The notes beneath the pieces were generated by a model. That model saw only the letters and a list, made by a program, of their open reading frames with translations. It ran no database searches and was not told the DNA's origin. Positions 8,312-16,475 of a stretch of DNA of 64,000 nt are shown in pieces. Source of the stretch: CAG-557 sp045540315 (lineage in GTDB: Bacteria > Bacillota > Clostridia > Oscillospirales > Acutalibacteraceae). The translations under genes were made by a program, and so were the position numbers. The stretch spans positions 62,001 to 126,000 of the forward strand of contig JAZQHA010000053.1 of the NCBI GenBank assembly GCA_045540315.1. The letters run 5' to 3'. Within the stretch, counting starts at the first letter, position 1; every line of letters starts with the position of its first letter.

Positions 8312-9388
8312 CTAGCCAGTCAGTCCTTTCTCCGAGAAAAGCCTCATAACGTCATTAACCGAAACAAGCAACATAAGCAATATAAGAATTACAAAACCAA
8401 TCGCATGCACAATGCCCTCGTATTTTGGCAAAAGTGGCTTGCCTTTTATGGCCTCAATTATCAAAAATATCAGACGACCACCATCCAGAGCCGGTATCGG
8501 TAACAAGTTAAATATTCCCAAGTTAACCGTAAACACCATCATGACATTTAAGATATTATTTAAAGCTGCAACCATATTTGTTTTGAGACCTTCAGAAGCC
8601 GCACTAGAAATCATAGACACCATACCAACAGGCCCCGAAACCTCTCTAACGCTAATCCTCCCTGTCACAAGCCCAATAATTGTAGCATAAATCATCCTTA
8701 CATTCGAGACGATTTCCTTAAAAGTTTGAGTTGTTATCGTCCACAAGTTCTTTTGTATTGGCGACAAATAAAAGTCTCTCACAACGACAGTTTTGCCATC
8801 TTCAGCTTCGCGTGTGGCAAATTGAACATCATTAAGAGTAATTACCTCACCATTTCTTTCAACAACAATATCTGCCTTCATGTTCTTGTTTATCGCCATC
8901 ACAAAGCCAATATCCGTATAAGTAGAAACTTTATATCCATCCATTTCTTTTATAACATCACCTACTTGCAGTCCAGTTTGATTCGTTAAAGAATCAGCTG
9001 CAAAGCTGCTAACAGTTGTTGAAGCAAATTGGGGTTGTTGAGCTAAAACTACAACCATAAACACAACACCCAAAATTAAATTCATAATAGCGCCAGCCGC
9101 CACAATTATCATACGCTTATAGACAGGCTTTTTGCCAAAAGCATCTTCGCTATCGCTTTCCGTGTCCTCGCCCTCCATAGAACAATAACCGCCCAGTGGA
9201 AGCCATCGAATTGCATATAGGGTCTCACCTTTTTGCTTTTTGAAGATAGCCGGACCCATACCAATTGCAAACTCATTTACTCGCACACCTGCCCATTTTG
9301 CCGTCAAGAAATGTCCCAACTCGTGCAAAAATATAACCAGCGAAAACAAAAGTACCGATACTACGGTCAATAAAATACTAGTAAACAT
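8312..9388 (-). CDS. rseP: RIP metalloprotease RseP (site-2 protease)
   Basis: Intramembrane zinc metalloprotease of 358 residues that cleaves membrane-bound anti-sigma factors or signal-peptide remnants. The first membrane segment carries HELGH (residues 22-26). Segment two begins around IMNLILGVVFM, a PDZ domain follows (about 125-205) and the last part holds NLLPIPALDGGR, the LDG motif supplying the third metal ligand. It lies 4 bases after dxr and abuts ispG. In Bacillus the equivalent gene (rasP) sits at the same place and processes RsiW and FtsL. Confidence 0.95.
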   Translation of the reverse strand: MFTSILLTVVSVLLFSLVIFLHELGHFLTAKWAGVRVNEFAIGMGPAIFKKQKGETLYAIRWLPLGGYCSMEGEDTESDSEDAFGKKPVYKRMIIVAAGAIMNLILGVVFMVVVLAQQPQFASTTVSSFAADSLTNQTGLQVGDVIKEMDGYKVSTYTDIGFVMAINKNMKADIVVERNGEVITLNDVQFATREAEDGKTVVVRDFYLSPIQKNLWTITTQTFKEIVSNVRMIYATIIGLVTGRISVREVSGPVGMVSMISSAASEGLKTNMVAALNNILNVMMVFTVNLGIFNLLPIPALDGGRLIFLIIEAIKGKPLLPKYEGIVHAIGFVILILLMLLVSVNDVMRLFSEKGLTG

Positions 9389-9392
9389 AATT

Positions 9393-10553
9393 TTACTCTC
9401 CTCGTTTTACAACGTTTTCTCTTACAAATTTGCGAGCAAGCTCATCCGCCCATAAAATATCCTCCAAGGATGTTATCTCGATTGACTTACAAGAACTCAT
9501 TGCCTTTTGAACAACCGATGTAATCTCCAAGAAAGAAATCTCATCCTCAAGGAACAGCCGTACAGCCTCCTCGTTGGCTCCATTTACAATCGCAGGCATC
9601 GTACCACCTATTTTGAGAGCCTCTTTACAAATGTCTATCCCCTTAAAAATGTCATTGCGCGGCTCATAAAAAGTGAGTTTACCAAGTTGAGGCAACTTTA
9701 ACGAGCCAACAATCGACGGTACTCTTTCCGGATACGTTAACGCATATTGAATTGGTATTCCCATGTCCGGCAAGCCTATCTGTGCTATCACCGAGTTGTC
9801 GACGTACTCGACCATGGAATGAATGATACTCTCGCGGTGCACCACAACATCTATATCGTCAGGCTGCATGTCGAAAAGCCACGCCGCTTCGATAACCTCC
9901 AGGCCCTTGTTCATCATCGTGGCTGAGTCTACGGTTATTTTCGGCCCCATACTCCAGTTCGGATGCGCTAAGGCCTCTTTTTTCGTGACAGTCCTCAAAA
10001 AGTCCATATCTTTATCAAAGAAGGGACCGCCAGAGGCAGTTAATATTAATTTCTTAAGCGTTTTTTTATCGTTACAGCCTTGCAAGCATTGAAATATCGC
10101 CGAATGTTCGCTATCTACCGGCAAAATTTTGACATTTTTCTCGCGAGCTCTTTGCATAACCAAAGCTCCACCGGCAACTAAAGTCTCCTTATTCGCAAGC
10201 GCAATGTTTTTCCCAGCATCAATTGCGCAAAGGGTCGGTTTTAGGCCAATCATTCCCGAGACAGCATTTAGAACTAGCTCCACCCCATCTAAGGCGGCGA
10301 CTTCGCATAAGCCCTCCAAACCAGAAAGCACCGTTACATTTGTATCCTTAATATTTTTTCTCAAAGTTTTGGCCGCAGTTTCATCAAAGACGGCAACCAC
10401 CTGAGGAGAAACCTCTCGAATTTGCTCTTCTAGGAGCTTAATATTTCCAAAAACTGCAAGTCCCTTTACTGTTATATTTAAATTCTTAGCAATTTTTAAA
10501 GCCTTCACGCCAATAGAGCCTGTTGAACCCAGTACAACGATATTTTTTACCAT
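9393..10553 (-). CDS. dxr: 1-deoxy-D-xylulose 5-phosphate reductoisomerase
   Basis: Second enzyme of the MEP pathway: NADPH-dependent conversion of DXP to MEP. It has 386 residues. The NADPH-binding GSTGSIGVKALKIA is at the N-terminus, with ANKETLVAGG, the metal and substrate motif PVDSEHSAIFQCLQG, the flexible-loop SGGPFFD and TVDSATMMNKGLEVIEA. All expected motifs are present. It sits 22 bases after cdsA and 4 before rseP, the standard Firmicutes order. Together with ispG, it shows that the organism makes isoprenoids by the MEP route. Confidence 0.96.
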   Translation of the reverse strand: MVKNIVVLGSTGSIGVKALKIAKNLNITVKGLAVFGNIKLLEEQIREVSPQVVAVFDETAAKTLRKNIKDTNVTVLSGLEGLCEVAALDGVELVLNAVSGMIGLKPTLCAIDAGKNIALANKETLVAGGALVMQRAREKNVKILPVDSEHSAIFQCLQGCNDKKTLKKLILTASGGPFFDKDMDFLRTVTKKEALAHPNWSMGPKITVDSATMMNKGLEVIEAAWLFDMQPDDIDVVVHRESIIHSMVEYVDNSVIAQIGLPDMGIPIQYALTYPERVPSIVGSLKLPQLGKLTFYEPRNDIFKGIDICKEALKIGGTMPAIVNGANEEAVRLFLEDEISFLEITSVVQKAMSSCKSIEITSLEDILWADELARKFVRENVVKRGE

Positions 10554-10575
10554 CGCCTTTCCCCTCTTTTCTTTT

Positions 10576-11400
10576 TTAGAATTTCATAATATTAAAAAAA
10601 TTGACCATAAAGTACACGAAAGGCGCCACAAAAATTACGCTGTCAAAGCGGTCCAAAAAGCCACCGTGCCCCGGAATAAAGCTTCCAAAATCCTTAACAT
10701 GGCACCCTCTCTTAACAACAGAAAAAACCAAGTCGCCAACAATTGAAATAAGCGAACCAATTAAAGAAATGGGAATAATATAGTGGAAATTAACTCGTAC
10801 ACCAGCATCGAACATAAAGCGCTCAAAAACAAAGCAAATAAGTATACTTATGAGCAGCGAAAAAGCTATGCCACCAATAAGGCCCTCAACGGTTTTTTTA
10901 GGGCTAATTTTCGGACAAAGTTTCCTCTTGCCAAAGAACGTCCCGAAAAAATAAGCACCGATATCCGACATCCAAGAAATGCACAGAGCATACAAGACAT
11001 AGAAGCTACTAAATATTCCACCAAAATCGCGAAGCTTAACAATAAAATTCAAAGAAATAGTAATCAGCAAAACCATGCTATATATCGCGGTAATATCTTT
11101 GAATGACAACTTTTTTTCAGTTAAAAGTATAACACCGAACAAAAAAAAAGTATACAAAACCCAGGCACCCTGCCACCATACACCATTTCCCAAAAGCGGC
11201 AACAGCATAGAAAAAACTATACTTGGAATATTCACCTTAAGCATCTTATCCAGGCGCATCACCGAGAAAATCTCATACGTAGCAAAAGCGCAAATAATAG
11301 AAATAACAAGGTTAAGCAAAAACGGCAAACTATTATTAAAAATCAAAACAAAAACAACAACTAATCCGCCTAAAATACCGGAAATGGTTCGGCTGACCAT
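10576..11400 (-). CDS. cdsA: Phosphatidate cytidylyltransferase
   Basis: Integral membrane enzyme that makes CDP-diacylglycerol from phosphatidic acid and CTP, the branch point of phospholipid synthesis. It has 274 residues with about seven or eight hydrophobic segments. The C-terminal CDS signature is visible as VKRGCHVKDFGSFIPGHGG followed by LDRFDS, and the cytoplasmic loop has SDIGAYFFGTFFGKRK. The ATG immediately follows the uppS TAG stop, so the two are probably translationally coupled. Confidence 0.94.
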   Translation of the reverse strand: MVSRTISGILGGLVVVFVLIFNNSLPFLLNLVISIICAFATYEIFSVMRLDKMLKVNIPSIVFSMLLPLLGNGVWWQGAWVLYTFFLFGVILLTEKKLSFKDITAIYSMVLLITISLNFIVKLRDFGGIFSSFYVLYALCISWMSDIGAYFFGTFFGKRKLCPKISPKKTVEGLIGGIAFSLLISILICFVFERFMFDAGVRVNFHYIIPISLIGSLISIVGDLVFSVVKRGCHVKDFGSFIPGHGGFLDRFDSVIFVAPFVYFMVNFFNIMKF

Positions 11401-12138
11401 CTAAACTCCTCCAAAACGTCGATTTCTTGCTGCATATTCATCTAAAGCATGTTCTAAGTCTTTTTCCTTAAAGTCTGGCCACAACACATTCATAAACACA
11501 AGCTCCGAGTATGCACTCTGCCAAAGCAAAAAGTTCGAAAGTCGATACTCCCCGCTTGGTCTAATAATTAAATCCGGATCAGGCTGATGTGAAGTATAGA
11601 GGCGAGTTTTTATCTCATCTGCGTTAATCTCATCAGACTTAATCTTGCCTTCACACACGTCTACTGCAAGCAGACGAACTGCTCGAATAAGCTCATCGCG
11701 ACCACCGTAATTCATTGCAATATTTAGCGTCATACCTGTTTTATTCTCCGAAGCTCGCTCAACTTCATCAATCAAGCTCCTCAACTTTGGTGAGAACACA
11801 GACTTGTCGCCCAAGAAAACTACCTTTATGTTTTCCTCCTGGAAATCCTGCAGTGCCTCCTTGAGATATTTTTCAAACAAGCTCATCAAAAAGTCAATCT
11901 CATCGGCAGGCCGTTTCCAGTTCTCGGTCGAAAAAGCATAAACCGTCAGATATTTTATACCAATCCTACTGCAATATTTCGTGATTTTCCGAAAAGTTTC
12001 CGCTCCAACTTTATGTCCAGCCGAACGCGGTAATCCACGTTTTTTAGCCCACCGTCCATTACCGTCCATGATTATACCAATGTGTGCTGGCAACATTCGC
12101 TTCTCGTTGGCCACACCTTGCTTTTTAAACCAAGCCAT
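11401..12138 (-). CDS. uppS: Isoprenyl transferase (undecaprenyl diphosphate synthase)
   Basis: Cis-prenyltransferase that extends farnesyl diphosphate to undecaprenyl diphosphate, the lipid carrier for peptidoglycan. It has 245 residues. Signatures are HIGIIMDGNGRWAKKRG near the N-terminus (catalytic Asp in MDGNGRW), NIAMNYGGRDEL and the C-terminal DLIIRPSGEYRLSNF. It sits between frr (26-base gap) and cdsA (no gap), the conserved Firmicutes order. Confidence 0.96.
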   Translation of the reverse strand: MAWFKKQGVANEKRMLPAHIGIIMDGNGRWAKKRGLPRSAGHKVGAETFRKITKYCSRIGIKYLTVYAFSTENWKRPADEIDFLMSLFEKYLKEALQDFQEENIKVVFLGDKSVFSPKLRSLIDEVERASENKTGMTLNIAMNYGGRDELIRAVRLLAVDVCEGKIKSDEINADEIKTRLYTSHQPDPDLIIRPSGEYRLSNFLLWQSAYSELVFMNVLWPDFKEKDLEHALDEYAARNRRFGGV

Positions 12139-12164
12139 AAGCCTTCCTCACTGCCAATCTTCCA

Positions 12165-12719
12165 CTATATGGACATTATTTCTTTTTGCTTGTCGCTAGA
12201 CATTTGATCAATTTCCTTGCAAAATTTATCAGTCAAGTCTTGAACCTGTTTTTCGCCTTGTTTTAGGTCATCTTCAGTAATTTCTGCGTCTTTTTTCATC
12301 TTTTTAAGTTTATCAATAGTATCTCTACGAATCGTTCTAATGGAAACTTTTGAATCTTCGCCCATTTTTGCAATATCCTTAACAATCTCACGACGTCTGT
12401 CCTCTGTAAGCGGCGGAAAAATAAGACGAATCATTTTACCATCATTTTGCGGATTAATACCAATTTCTGAAGTTTGAATAGCTTTTTCGATGTCTTTCAA
12501 AACAGACATATCCCAAGGTTGAATAACAAGCGTTCTAGCCTCTGCAACCGAAACCGCTGCAAGTTGATTTATCGGCGTAGGTGCACCGTAGTAGTCGACG
12601 AGTACTTTATCCAATACCGCTGGATTGGCGCGTCCGGCTCGAATCGCGGTGTATTCCTTTGATAAAGCATTGACTGATTTATTCATACTATCTTTCATTT
12701 TATTAAAAAGCTGTTCCAT
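12165..12719 (-). CDS. frr: Ribosome recycling factor
   Basis: Ribosome recycling factor of 184 residues, the standard length, which splits post-termination ribosomes together with EF-G. Typical stretches are RAGRANPAVLDKVLVDYYG, NPQNDGKMIRLIFPPLTEDRR and the coiled-coil C-terminus KFCKEIDQMSSDKQKEI. It lies 40 bases downstream of pyrH and is the second gene of the long minus-strand operon. Confidence 0.97.
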   Translation of the reverse strand: MEQLFNKMKDSMNKSVNALSKEYTAIRAGRANPAVLDKVLVDYYGAPTPINQLAAVSVAEARTLVIQPWDMSVLKDIEKAIQTSEIGINPQNDGKMIRLIFPPLTEDRRREIVKDIAKMGEDSKVSIRTIRRDTIDKLKKMKKDAEITEDDLKQGEKQVQDLTDKFCKEIDQMSSDKQKEIMSI

Positions 12720-12759
12720 AAAAACTCAAAACTCCCTTAATTATATAATTTAAAAGCCT

Positions 12760-13467
12760 TTATAATACCGTCGTACCAATCGGCTGACCCATAATCGCGT
12801 CAAAAATGTTCTGTGGGTTCTCTATGCTAAATACCAACAGCGGAATACGATTGTCCTTACACATTGATGCCGCTGTACTGTCCATAACCGCCAAGTCTCG
12901 ACTTAAAACATCTGAATAACTCAAGGAATCATAACGTTTTGCATCTCTGTTGTTCTTCGGGTCCTTGTCATAAACACCATCTACCATAGTCGCCTTTAAA
13001 ATAACGTCAGCATTAATCTCCGCAGCCCTGAGCGATGCAGCTGTGTCTGTCGAGAAAAATGGAGAACCAGTTCCGCAACCAAATATAACTACGCGCCCCT
13101 TCTCAAGATGCCTAACCGCTTTATTTCGTATGTATGGCTCTGCTAGCTGTTGCATCGAAATTGCTGTTTGGACACGAACATCCACACCAAGTCGCTCTAG
13201 AGTATCCGCGACACCCAACGCGTTAATTACCGTCGCAAGCATACCCATATGGTCAGCACGAGTCCTATCCATTTCTCCACTGCTTCTGCCGCGCCAAAAG
13301 TTACCTCCACCAACAACAATGCCCATCTGCACACCTAAATCTGCACAGGCCTTTATCGGCTCACAAATCGCATTAACCGTGTCAAAATCTATGCCTTGTT
13401 TCTGCTTACCTGCCAAGGCTTCCCCACTAAGCTTTAGCAAAACTCTCTTATACTTGGGCTCCACCAC
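12760..13467 (-). CDS. pyrH: UMP kinase
   Basis: Bacterial UMP kinase of the amino-acid-kinase fold, phosphorylating UMP to UDP. It has 235 residues. Motifs are KLSGEALAGKQKQGID, GGGNFWRGR, DRTRADHMGMLATVINA, FGCGTGSPFFSTDTAA and the hexamer-type VDGVYDKDPKNN loop. GTG start at 13467 with AGGAG a few bases upstream. It is the first gene here of the operon that runs to polC; rpsB and tsf, which often precede it, are absent from this spot and a divergent XRE gene lies upstream. Confidence 0.97.
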   Translation of the reverse strand: MVEPKYKRVLLKLSGEALAGKQKQGIDFDTVNAICEPIKACADLGVQMGIVVGGGNFWRGRSSGEMDRTRADHMGMLATVINALGVADTLERLGVDVRVQTAISMQQLAEPYIRNKAVRHLEKGRVVIFGCGTGSPFFSTDTAASLRAAEINADVILKATMVDGVYDKDPKNNRDAKRYDSLSYSDVLSRDLAVMDSTAASMCKDNRIPLLVFSIENPQNIFDAIMGQPIGTTVL

Positions 13468-13628
13468 GATTCACTCCTAAAAGGTTTGATTTAAGATTAT
13501 TTTACCACAATAACGCAAACCTGTAAAGTAATATAGCGTTTGGGGAATATCTTAGCTCTCGATAACACTAAAGTTATTAAAATATTTTAGCCTAACTTGT
13601 AAATATTTTTGCTTACATTTTATTTTTT

Positions 13629-13688
13629 GTAAAACATACTTTACATTTAAAATTAAATGTGTTAAGATGGATGTAAAGCTAGCTTTAC
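13629..13688 (+). promoter_or_regulatory. XRE gene promoter with three palindromes
   Basis: TTTACA (13640-13645), a 17-base spacer and TAAGAT (13663-13668) form a sigma-A promoter. Three palindromes cover it: GTAAAACATACTTTAC (13629-13644, over the -35), ACATTTAAAATTAAATGT (13643-13660, the spacer) and GTAAAGCTAGCTTTAC (13673-13688, at the start of transcription). This looks like an autorepression operator. The ATG at 13667 falls inside the -10 box and cannot be the gene start. Confidence 0.7.
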
Positions 13689-13711
13689 GTTTTGTTGTGG
13701 CAGGTGAAAAC

Positions 13712-13909
13712 TTGAAAAATAATATCGAATCTATTAGAAAACAGAAAAAAATTAATCAGCAAGAACTCGCTGATGCTTTAGAAGTAACTCGACAAACAAT
13801 AAGCTCTCTGGAAACTGGTCGATATAACCCATCTATTATATTGGCGTTTAGAATTGCAAATTTTTTTAACATGAAAATCGAAGAAATTTTTATTTATGAA
13901 GGAGAATAA
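13712..13909 (+). CDS. XRE-family transcriptional regulator
   Basis: Small helix-turn-helix regulator of about 65 residues, similar in layout to the YozG/YgzD group. The helix-turn-helix is INQQELADALEVTRQTISSL, followed by ETGRYNPSIILAFRIANFF and IEEIFIY. The TTG at 13712 is chosen because AGGTGA stands 4 bases upstream, because family members begin with a Lys-Asn-rich start at this point, and because the upstream ATG lies in the promoter. It is followed 5 bases later by a membrane protein gene, a common pairing. The palindromes at its promoter suggest self-regulation. Confidence 0.85.
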   Translation: MKNNIESIRKQKKINQQELADALEVTRQTISSLETGRYNPSIILAFRIANFFNMKIEEIFIYEGE

Positions 13910-13914
13910 TATTT

Positions 13915-14334
13915 ATGAAAAAAACTAAAACTGTAGTATTCGCAAGAATCCTTATTTTGTTAGCCATAACATTGTTTTTGGCCGCTGTTATTACCCAAGC
14001 TTCATTGTCTATCTACATATCAAGCGCTTTATATTTGTCGGCAATTGTATCGTTTTCCATAAGCATGATATTGGCTACTATAGCGGCATATAAAGACAAA
14101 GAGCACATGAAAAATGTTGAATTATCAAAAAAAGACGAGCGCATTCAAAAGATAATGATACATTCCAAAGCTAAAGCTTTTGACGTCCTTTCGTATGTAT
14201 TACCTTTGGCTACAAGTATTTGTTTTGTGAATAAACTTGTAGACACAAGTACATTGCTTATTTTAGGAGTAGTATCTTTACTTTTAATTGCTATTCAAGT
14301 CTATTATTTTACAAAATATTCAAAAGAAATGTAA
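13915..14334 (+). CDS. Four-helix membrane protein (DUF2178-like)
   Basis: Hydrophobic protein of 139 residues with four predicted membrane segments, two on each side of a charged loop containing ELSKKDERIQKIMIHSKAKA. This loop layout resembles DUF2178-type proteins that are commonly encoded next to small XRE regulators. The function is unknown. It overlaps no other gene and sits 5 bases after the regulator, so the two probably form an operon controlled by the palindromic promoter region. Confidence 0.65.
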   Translation: MKKTKTVVFARILILLAITLFLAAVITQASLSIYISSALYLSAIVSFSISMILATIAAYKDKEHMKNVELSKKDERIQKIMIHSKAKAFDVLSYVLPLATSICFVNKLVDTSTLLILGVVSLLLIAIQVYYFTKYSKEM

Positions 14335-14361
14335 AAAAACTTAAGCACCGTGCTAAGCGGC

Positions 14362-14472
14362 GCCGCGAGGCGCCGAAGGCTCCACAGAGCCTTCGGCTAA
14401 GTCAAAAGTTCCACTTTGTGGAGCTTTTGACTTACAACGAAAATAAAATTTTATTTTCGTTGGCCTCGCGGC
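14362..14472 (-). repeat. Cloverleaf repeat, copy 2 (inverted orientation)
   Basis: Outer stem GCCGCGAGGC (14362-14371) with GCCTCGCGGC (14463-14472). The arms come in reverse order compared with copy 1: GCCGAAGGCT/AGCCTTCGGC (14372-14397), TAAGTCAAAAG/CTTTTGACTTA (14398-14434) and AACGAAAATAAA/TTTATTTTCGTT (14436-14461). AGCG/CGCT and CTTAA/TTAAG outside the stem suggest a longer outer helix. It lies between the membrane protein gene and the rpsF promoter. Confidence 0.9.
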
Positions 14473-14492
14473 GTGCGCTGTTTAAGATTTAA

Positions 14493-14521
14493 TTGACTTT
14501 TGATATCATATTTGTTACACT
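14493..14521 (+). promoter_or_regulatory. rpsF-ssb-rpsR promoter
   Basis: TTGACT (14493-14498), 17 bases, TACACT (14516-14521). Transcription would begin near 14528, giving a leader of about 75 bases with a hairpin at 14559-14577 (ACTCCAAT with ATTGGGGT) just ahead of the ribosome-binding site. That hairpin could be the S6:S18 autoregulatory site known for this operon, but I cannot confirm its consensus. Confidence 0.55.
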
Positions 14522-14604
14522 TAAATGGTAATTGTCATAATTTTGATGTTACATCCTTACTCCAATTTGATTGGGGTCTAATGTCCAAAAGGAGGTGCAA
14601 ATAT

Positions 14605-14901
14605 ATGTCAAACGTGAGGGCTGCATACGAAACAGTAGTTGTTTTTTCGCTAAAGAATGGCGAAGAAGCTGTTTCAACTTTGGTTCAAAAAATTAAAGAG
14701 CTCATTGAGAAAAATGCTGTTCTTGATGGCGTTGATGAATGGGGCAAAAGAAAATTAGCCTACTTAATCAACAAAGAAGCTGAAGGCTATTATGTTCTTT
14801 TTAACTTCACAAGTGAATCAGAATTTCCAGCTGAATTAGATCGTATCTATAAGATTACAGATGGAATTTTGCGTTCTTTGATTGTAAAAAAAGAAGCATA
14901 A
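14605..14901 (+). CDS. rpsF: 30S ribosomal protein bS6
   Basis: Small-subunit protein S6, which binds S18 on the platform. It has 98 residues from ATG 14605, preceded by AAAGGAGGTG; the open frame extends further upstream but without a ribosome-binding site. Conserved parts are YETVVVFSL, WGKRKLAYLINKEAEGYYV and DRIYKITDGILRSLIV. It is the first gene of rpsF-ssb-rpsR. Confidence 0.96.
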   Translation: MSNVRAAYETVVVFSLKNGEEAVSTLVQKIKELIEKNAVLDGVDEWGKRKLAYLINKEAEGYYVLFNFTSESEFPAELDRIYKITDGILRSLIVKKEA

Positions 14902-14913
14902 GGAGACATTTAG

Positions 14914-15378
14914 ATGTTAAACAATGTAGTTCTAATGGGTAGATTAACAGCGGATCCAGAGCTTCGGCATACTCCAAATGGTATTGCCGTTAGTACTTTT
15001 ACCTTAGCTGTTAACCGCTCATACACAAAGGCTGGCTCGGAACGCGCAACAGATTTTATCGACGTTGTTGTGTGGAGAAATACTGCTGAATTTGTTTGTA
15101 AGTATTTTTCAAAGGGCCAATTGATGGCTGTTGAAGGTTCAATTCAAACTCGTACGTATCAAGACAAAGAAGGCAATAATCGCAAAGCTTTCGAAGTTAT
15201 TGCCAATAACGTTCACTTTGCTGAATCTAAACGCGATTCTAACTCGTACGCAGGCAGCTACGAAAAATCTTCCGCGGAAACTTCATATCAACAACCTAAA
15301 GAAGTTGTCCCGTCATTTGAAAATGGCAGCGACGATGACTTTAGAGAAATTCCCGCAGATGATGATTTACCATTTTAA
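14914..15378 (+). CDS. ssb: Single-stranded DNA-binding protein
   Basis: SSB of 154 residues. The N-terminal OB fold has MLNNVVLMGRLTADPELR and FIDVVVWRNTAEF, followed by a low-complexity linker and the acidic tip DDDLPF that recruits repair and replication partners. It starts 12 bases after rpsF with AAGGAGA upstream. The placement between rpsF and rpsR is the standard Firmicutes arrangement. Confidence 0.97.
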   Translation: MLNNVVLMGRLTADPELRHTPNGIAVSTFTLAVNRSYTKAGSERATDFIDVVVWRNTAEFVCKYFSKGQLMAVEGSIQTRTYQDKEGNNRKAFEVIANNVHFAESKRDSNSYAGSYEKSSAETSYQQPKEVVPSFENGSDDDFREIPADDDLPF

Positions 15379-15417
15379 TTTTTGAATACTAAAAAAATAT
15401 AAAGGAGGGTTTCACTT

Positions 15418-15669
15418 ATGTCAGATAAGCCAGAAAGAGAAAATCGTCGCATGAACGCTCGTAGAAGAAAAAAAGTTTGCGTTTTTTGCGTAGATAAAGT
15501 AGAAAATATCGATTATAAAGATGTTTCTAAGTTGCGTCGCTTTATTTCAGAGCGTGCTAAGATTCTTCCAAGAAGAGTTACCGGTACATGTGCTCACCAC
15601 CAACGCGACTTGACTACAGCAATCAAAAGAGCTCGCCACTTGGCACTACTACCTTTCACTAACGATTAA
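15418..15669 (+). CDS. rpsR: 30S ribosomal protein bS18
   Basis: S18 of 83 residues, partner of S6. The core DYKDVSKLRRFISERAKILPRR is split here only by description; RRVTGTCAHHQRDLT and IKRARHLALLPF follow, all typical. The N-terminal part RKKVCVFCVDK carries a C-x2-C pair, which with the later Cys may bind zinc, a form found in some Firmicutes. AAAGGAGGG precedes the ATG. Last gene of the operon. Confidence 0.97.
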   Translation: MSDKPERENRRMNARRRKKVCVFCVDKVENIDYKDVSKLRRFISERAKILPRRVTGTCAHHQRDLTTAIKRARHLALLPFTND

Positions 15670-15677
15670 AATAATTC

Positions 15678-15719
15678 AAATGCACAACAGCTTTTAACTC
15701 GAGTTGTTGTGCATTTTTC
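15678..15719 (+). terminator. Terminator of rpsF-ssb-rpsR
   Basis: AATGCACAACA pairs with TGTTGTGCATT; the loop contains a second small palindrome (AACTCGAGTT), and TTTTTCT follows. This is a convincing intrinsic terminator just after rpsR. Confidence 0.8.
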
Positions 15720-15740
15720 TCAAGGAAGTGGATTTGCAAT

Positions 15741-16430
15741 ATGACAAAAAATCGAATGGTTCAACTTATATTTCAAACTGTTTATTGCACTATTGGATTA
15801 ATGGGCACATTTGATAGCATTGGTTTTTTTGATATGAAATTTAATAAAAGTTTCTACGTGTACTTTACCAACTGGAGTAACTATTTTTGTGTCGGTATTA
15901 TGTTTGTTGAGCTTATTCAAACCATAAAAAAAAACGAAAACAGTTATGTCTCTGCTGTCCCTATATTAAAGTTTATAGGCCTTCTAGGAATATTACTTAC
16001 TTTTTTAGTCTTTAATTTACTATTAGCGAGTGAACCTAGCAGAAACCCTGCACTTAACTATAAACTACACAGTGTTACTTTTCATATTGTGCTTCCTCTT
16101 ATGTACATTATAGATTGGCTACTATTTTATCAAAGAGGCCAATTAAAGTGGACTTATCCGATTTACTCTGCTATCTTCCCTATAATTTATATTATATTCA
16201 TTTTTGTTCGTGCCTGGATTATTAATGTTTGCAACTTAAACAAATCTGTTTCGGTTATATATCCATACTTCTTTTTAAATGTAAATACGCAGGGCCTTGA
16301 TGGTGTCGTTCATTGGTGTGTCGTGCTTTCTTTAGCTTTCATAATTCTTGGCTTCTTGTTTGTTTTTTTAGATCGCGTAGTTAAATCTGCTCCTCTTAGT
16401 CACACAAAATCCACGCTACGGTTACTCTAA
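15741..16430 (+). CDS. Pr6Pr-like six-helix membrane protein
   Basis: Membrane protein of 229 residues with six or seven predicted helices. Characteristic stretches are YFTNWSNYFC, HIVLPLMYIIDWLLF and YPYFFLNVNTQG, which match the Pr6Pr (FAR-17a/AIG1-like) membrane family. Its biochemical role in bacteria is unknown. It is preceded by AAGGAAG and lies between the rpsR terminator and the DUF5131 gene, 45 bases apart on the same strand; co-transcription is possible but no functional link is evident. Confidence 0.7.
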   Translation: MTKNRMVQLIFQTVYCTIGLMGTFDSIGFFDMKFNKSFYVYFTNWSNYFCVGIMFVELIQTIKKNENSYVSAVPILKFIGLLGILLTFLVFNLLLASEPSRNPALNYKLHSVTFHIVLPLMYIIDWLLFYQRGQLKWTYPIYSAIFPIIYIIFIFVRAWIINVCNLNKSVSVIYPYFFLNVNTQGLDGVVHWCVVLSLAFIILGFLFVFLDRVVKSAPLSHTKSTLRLL

Positions 16431-16475
16431 AAACATACTTTAGCTTTCAACCCCATGACTGGAGGTGACAGTTTT

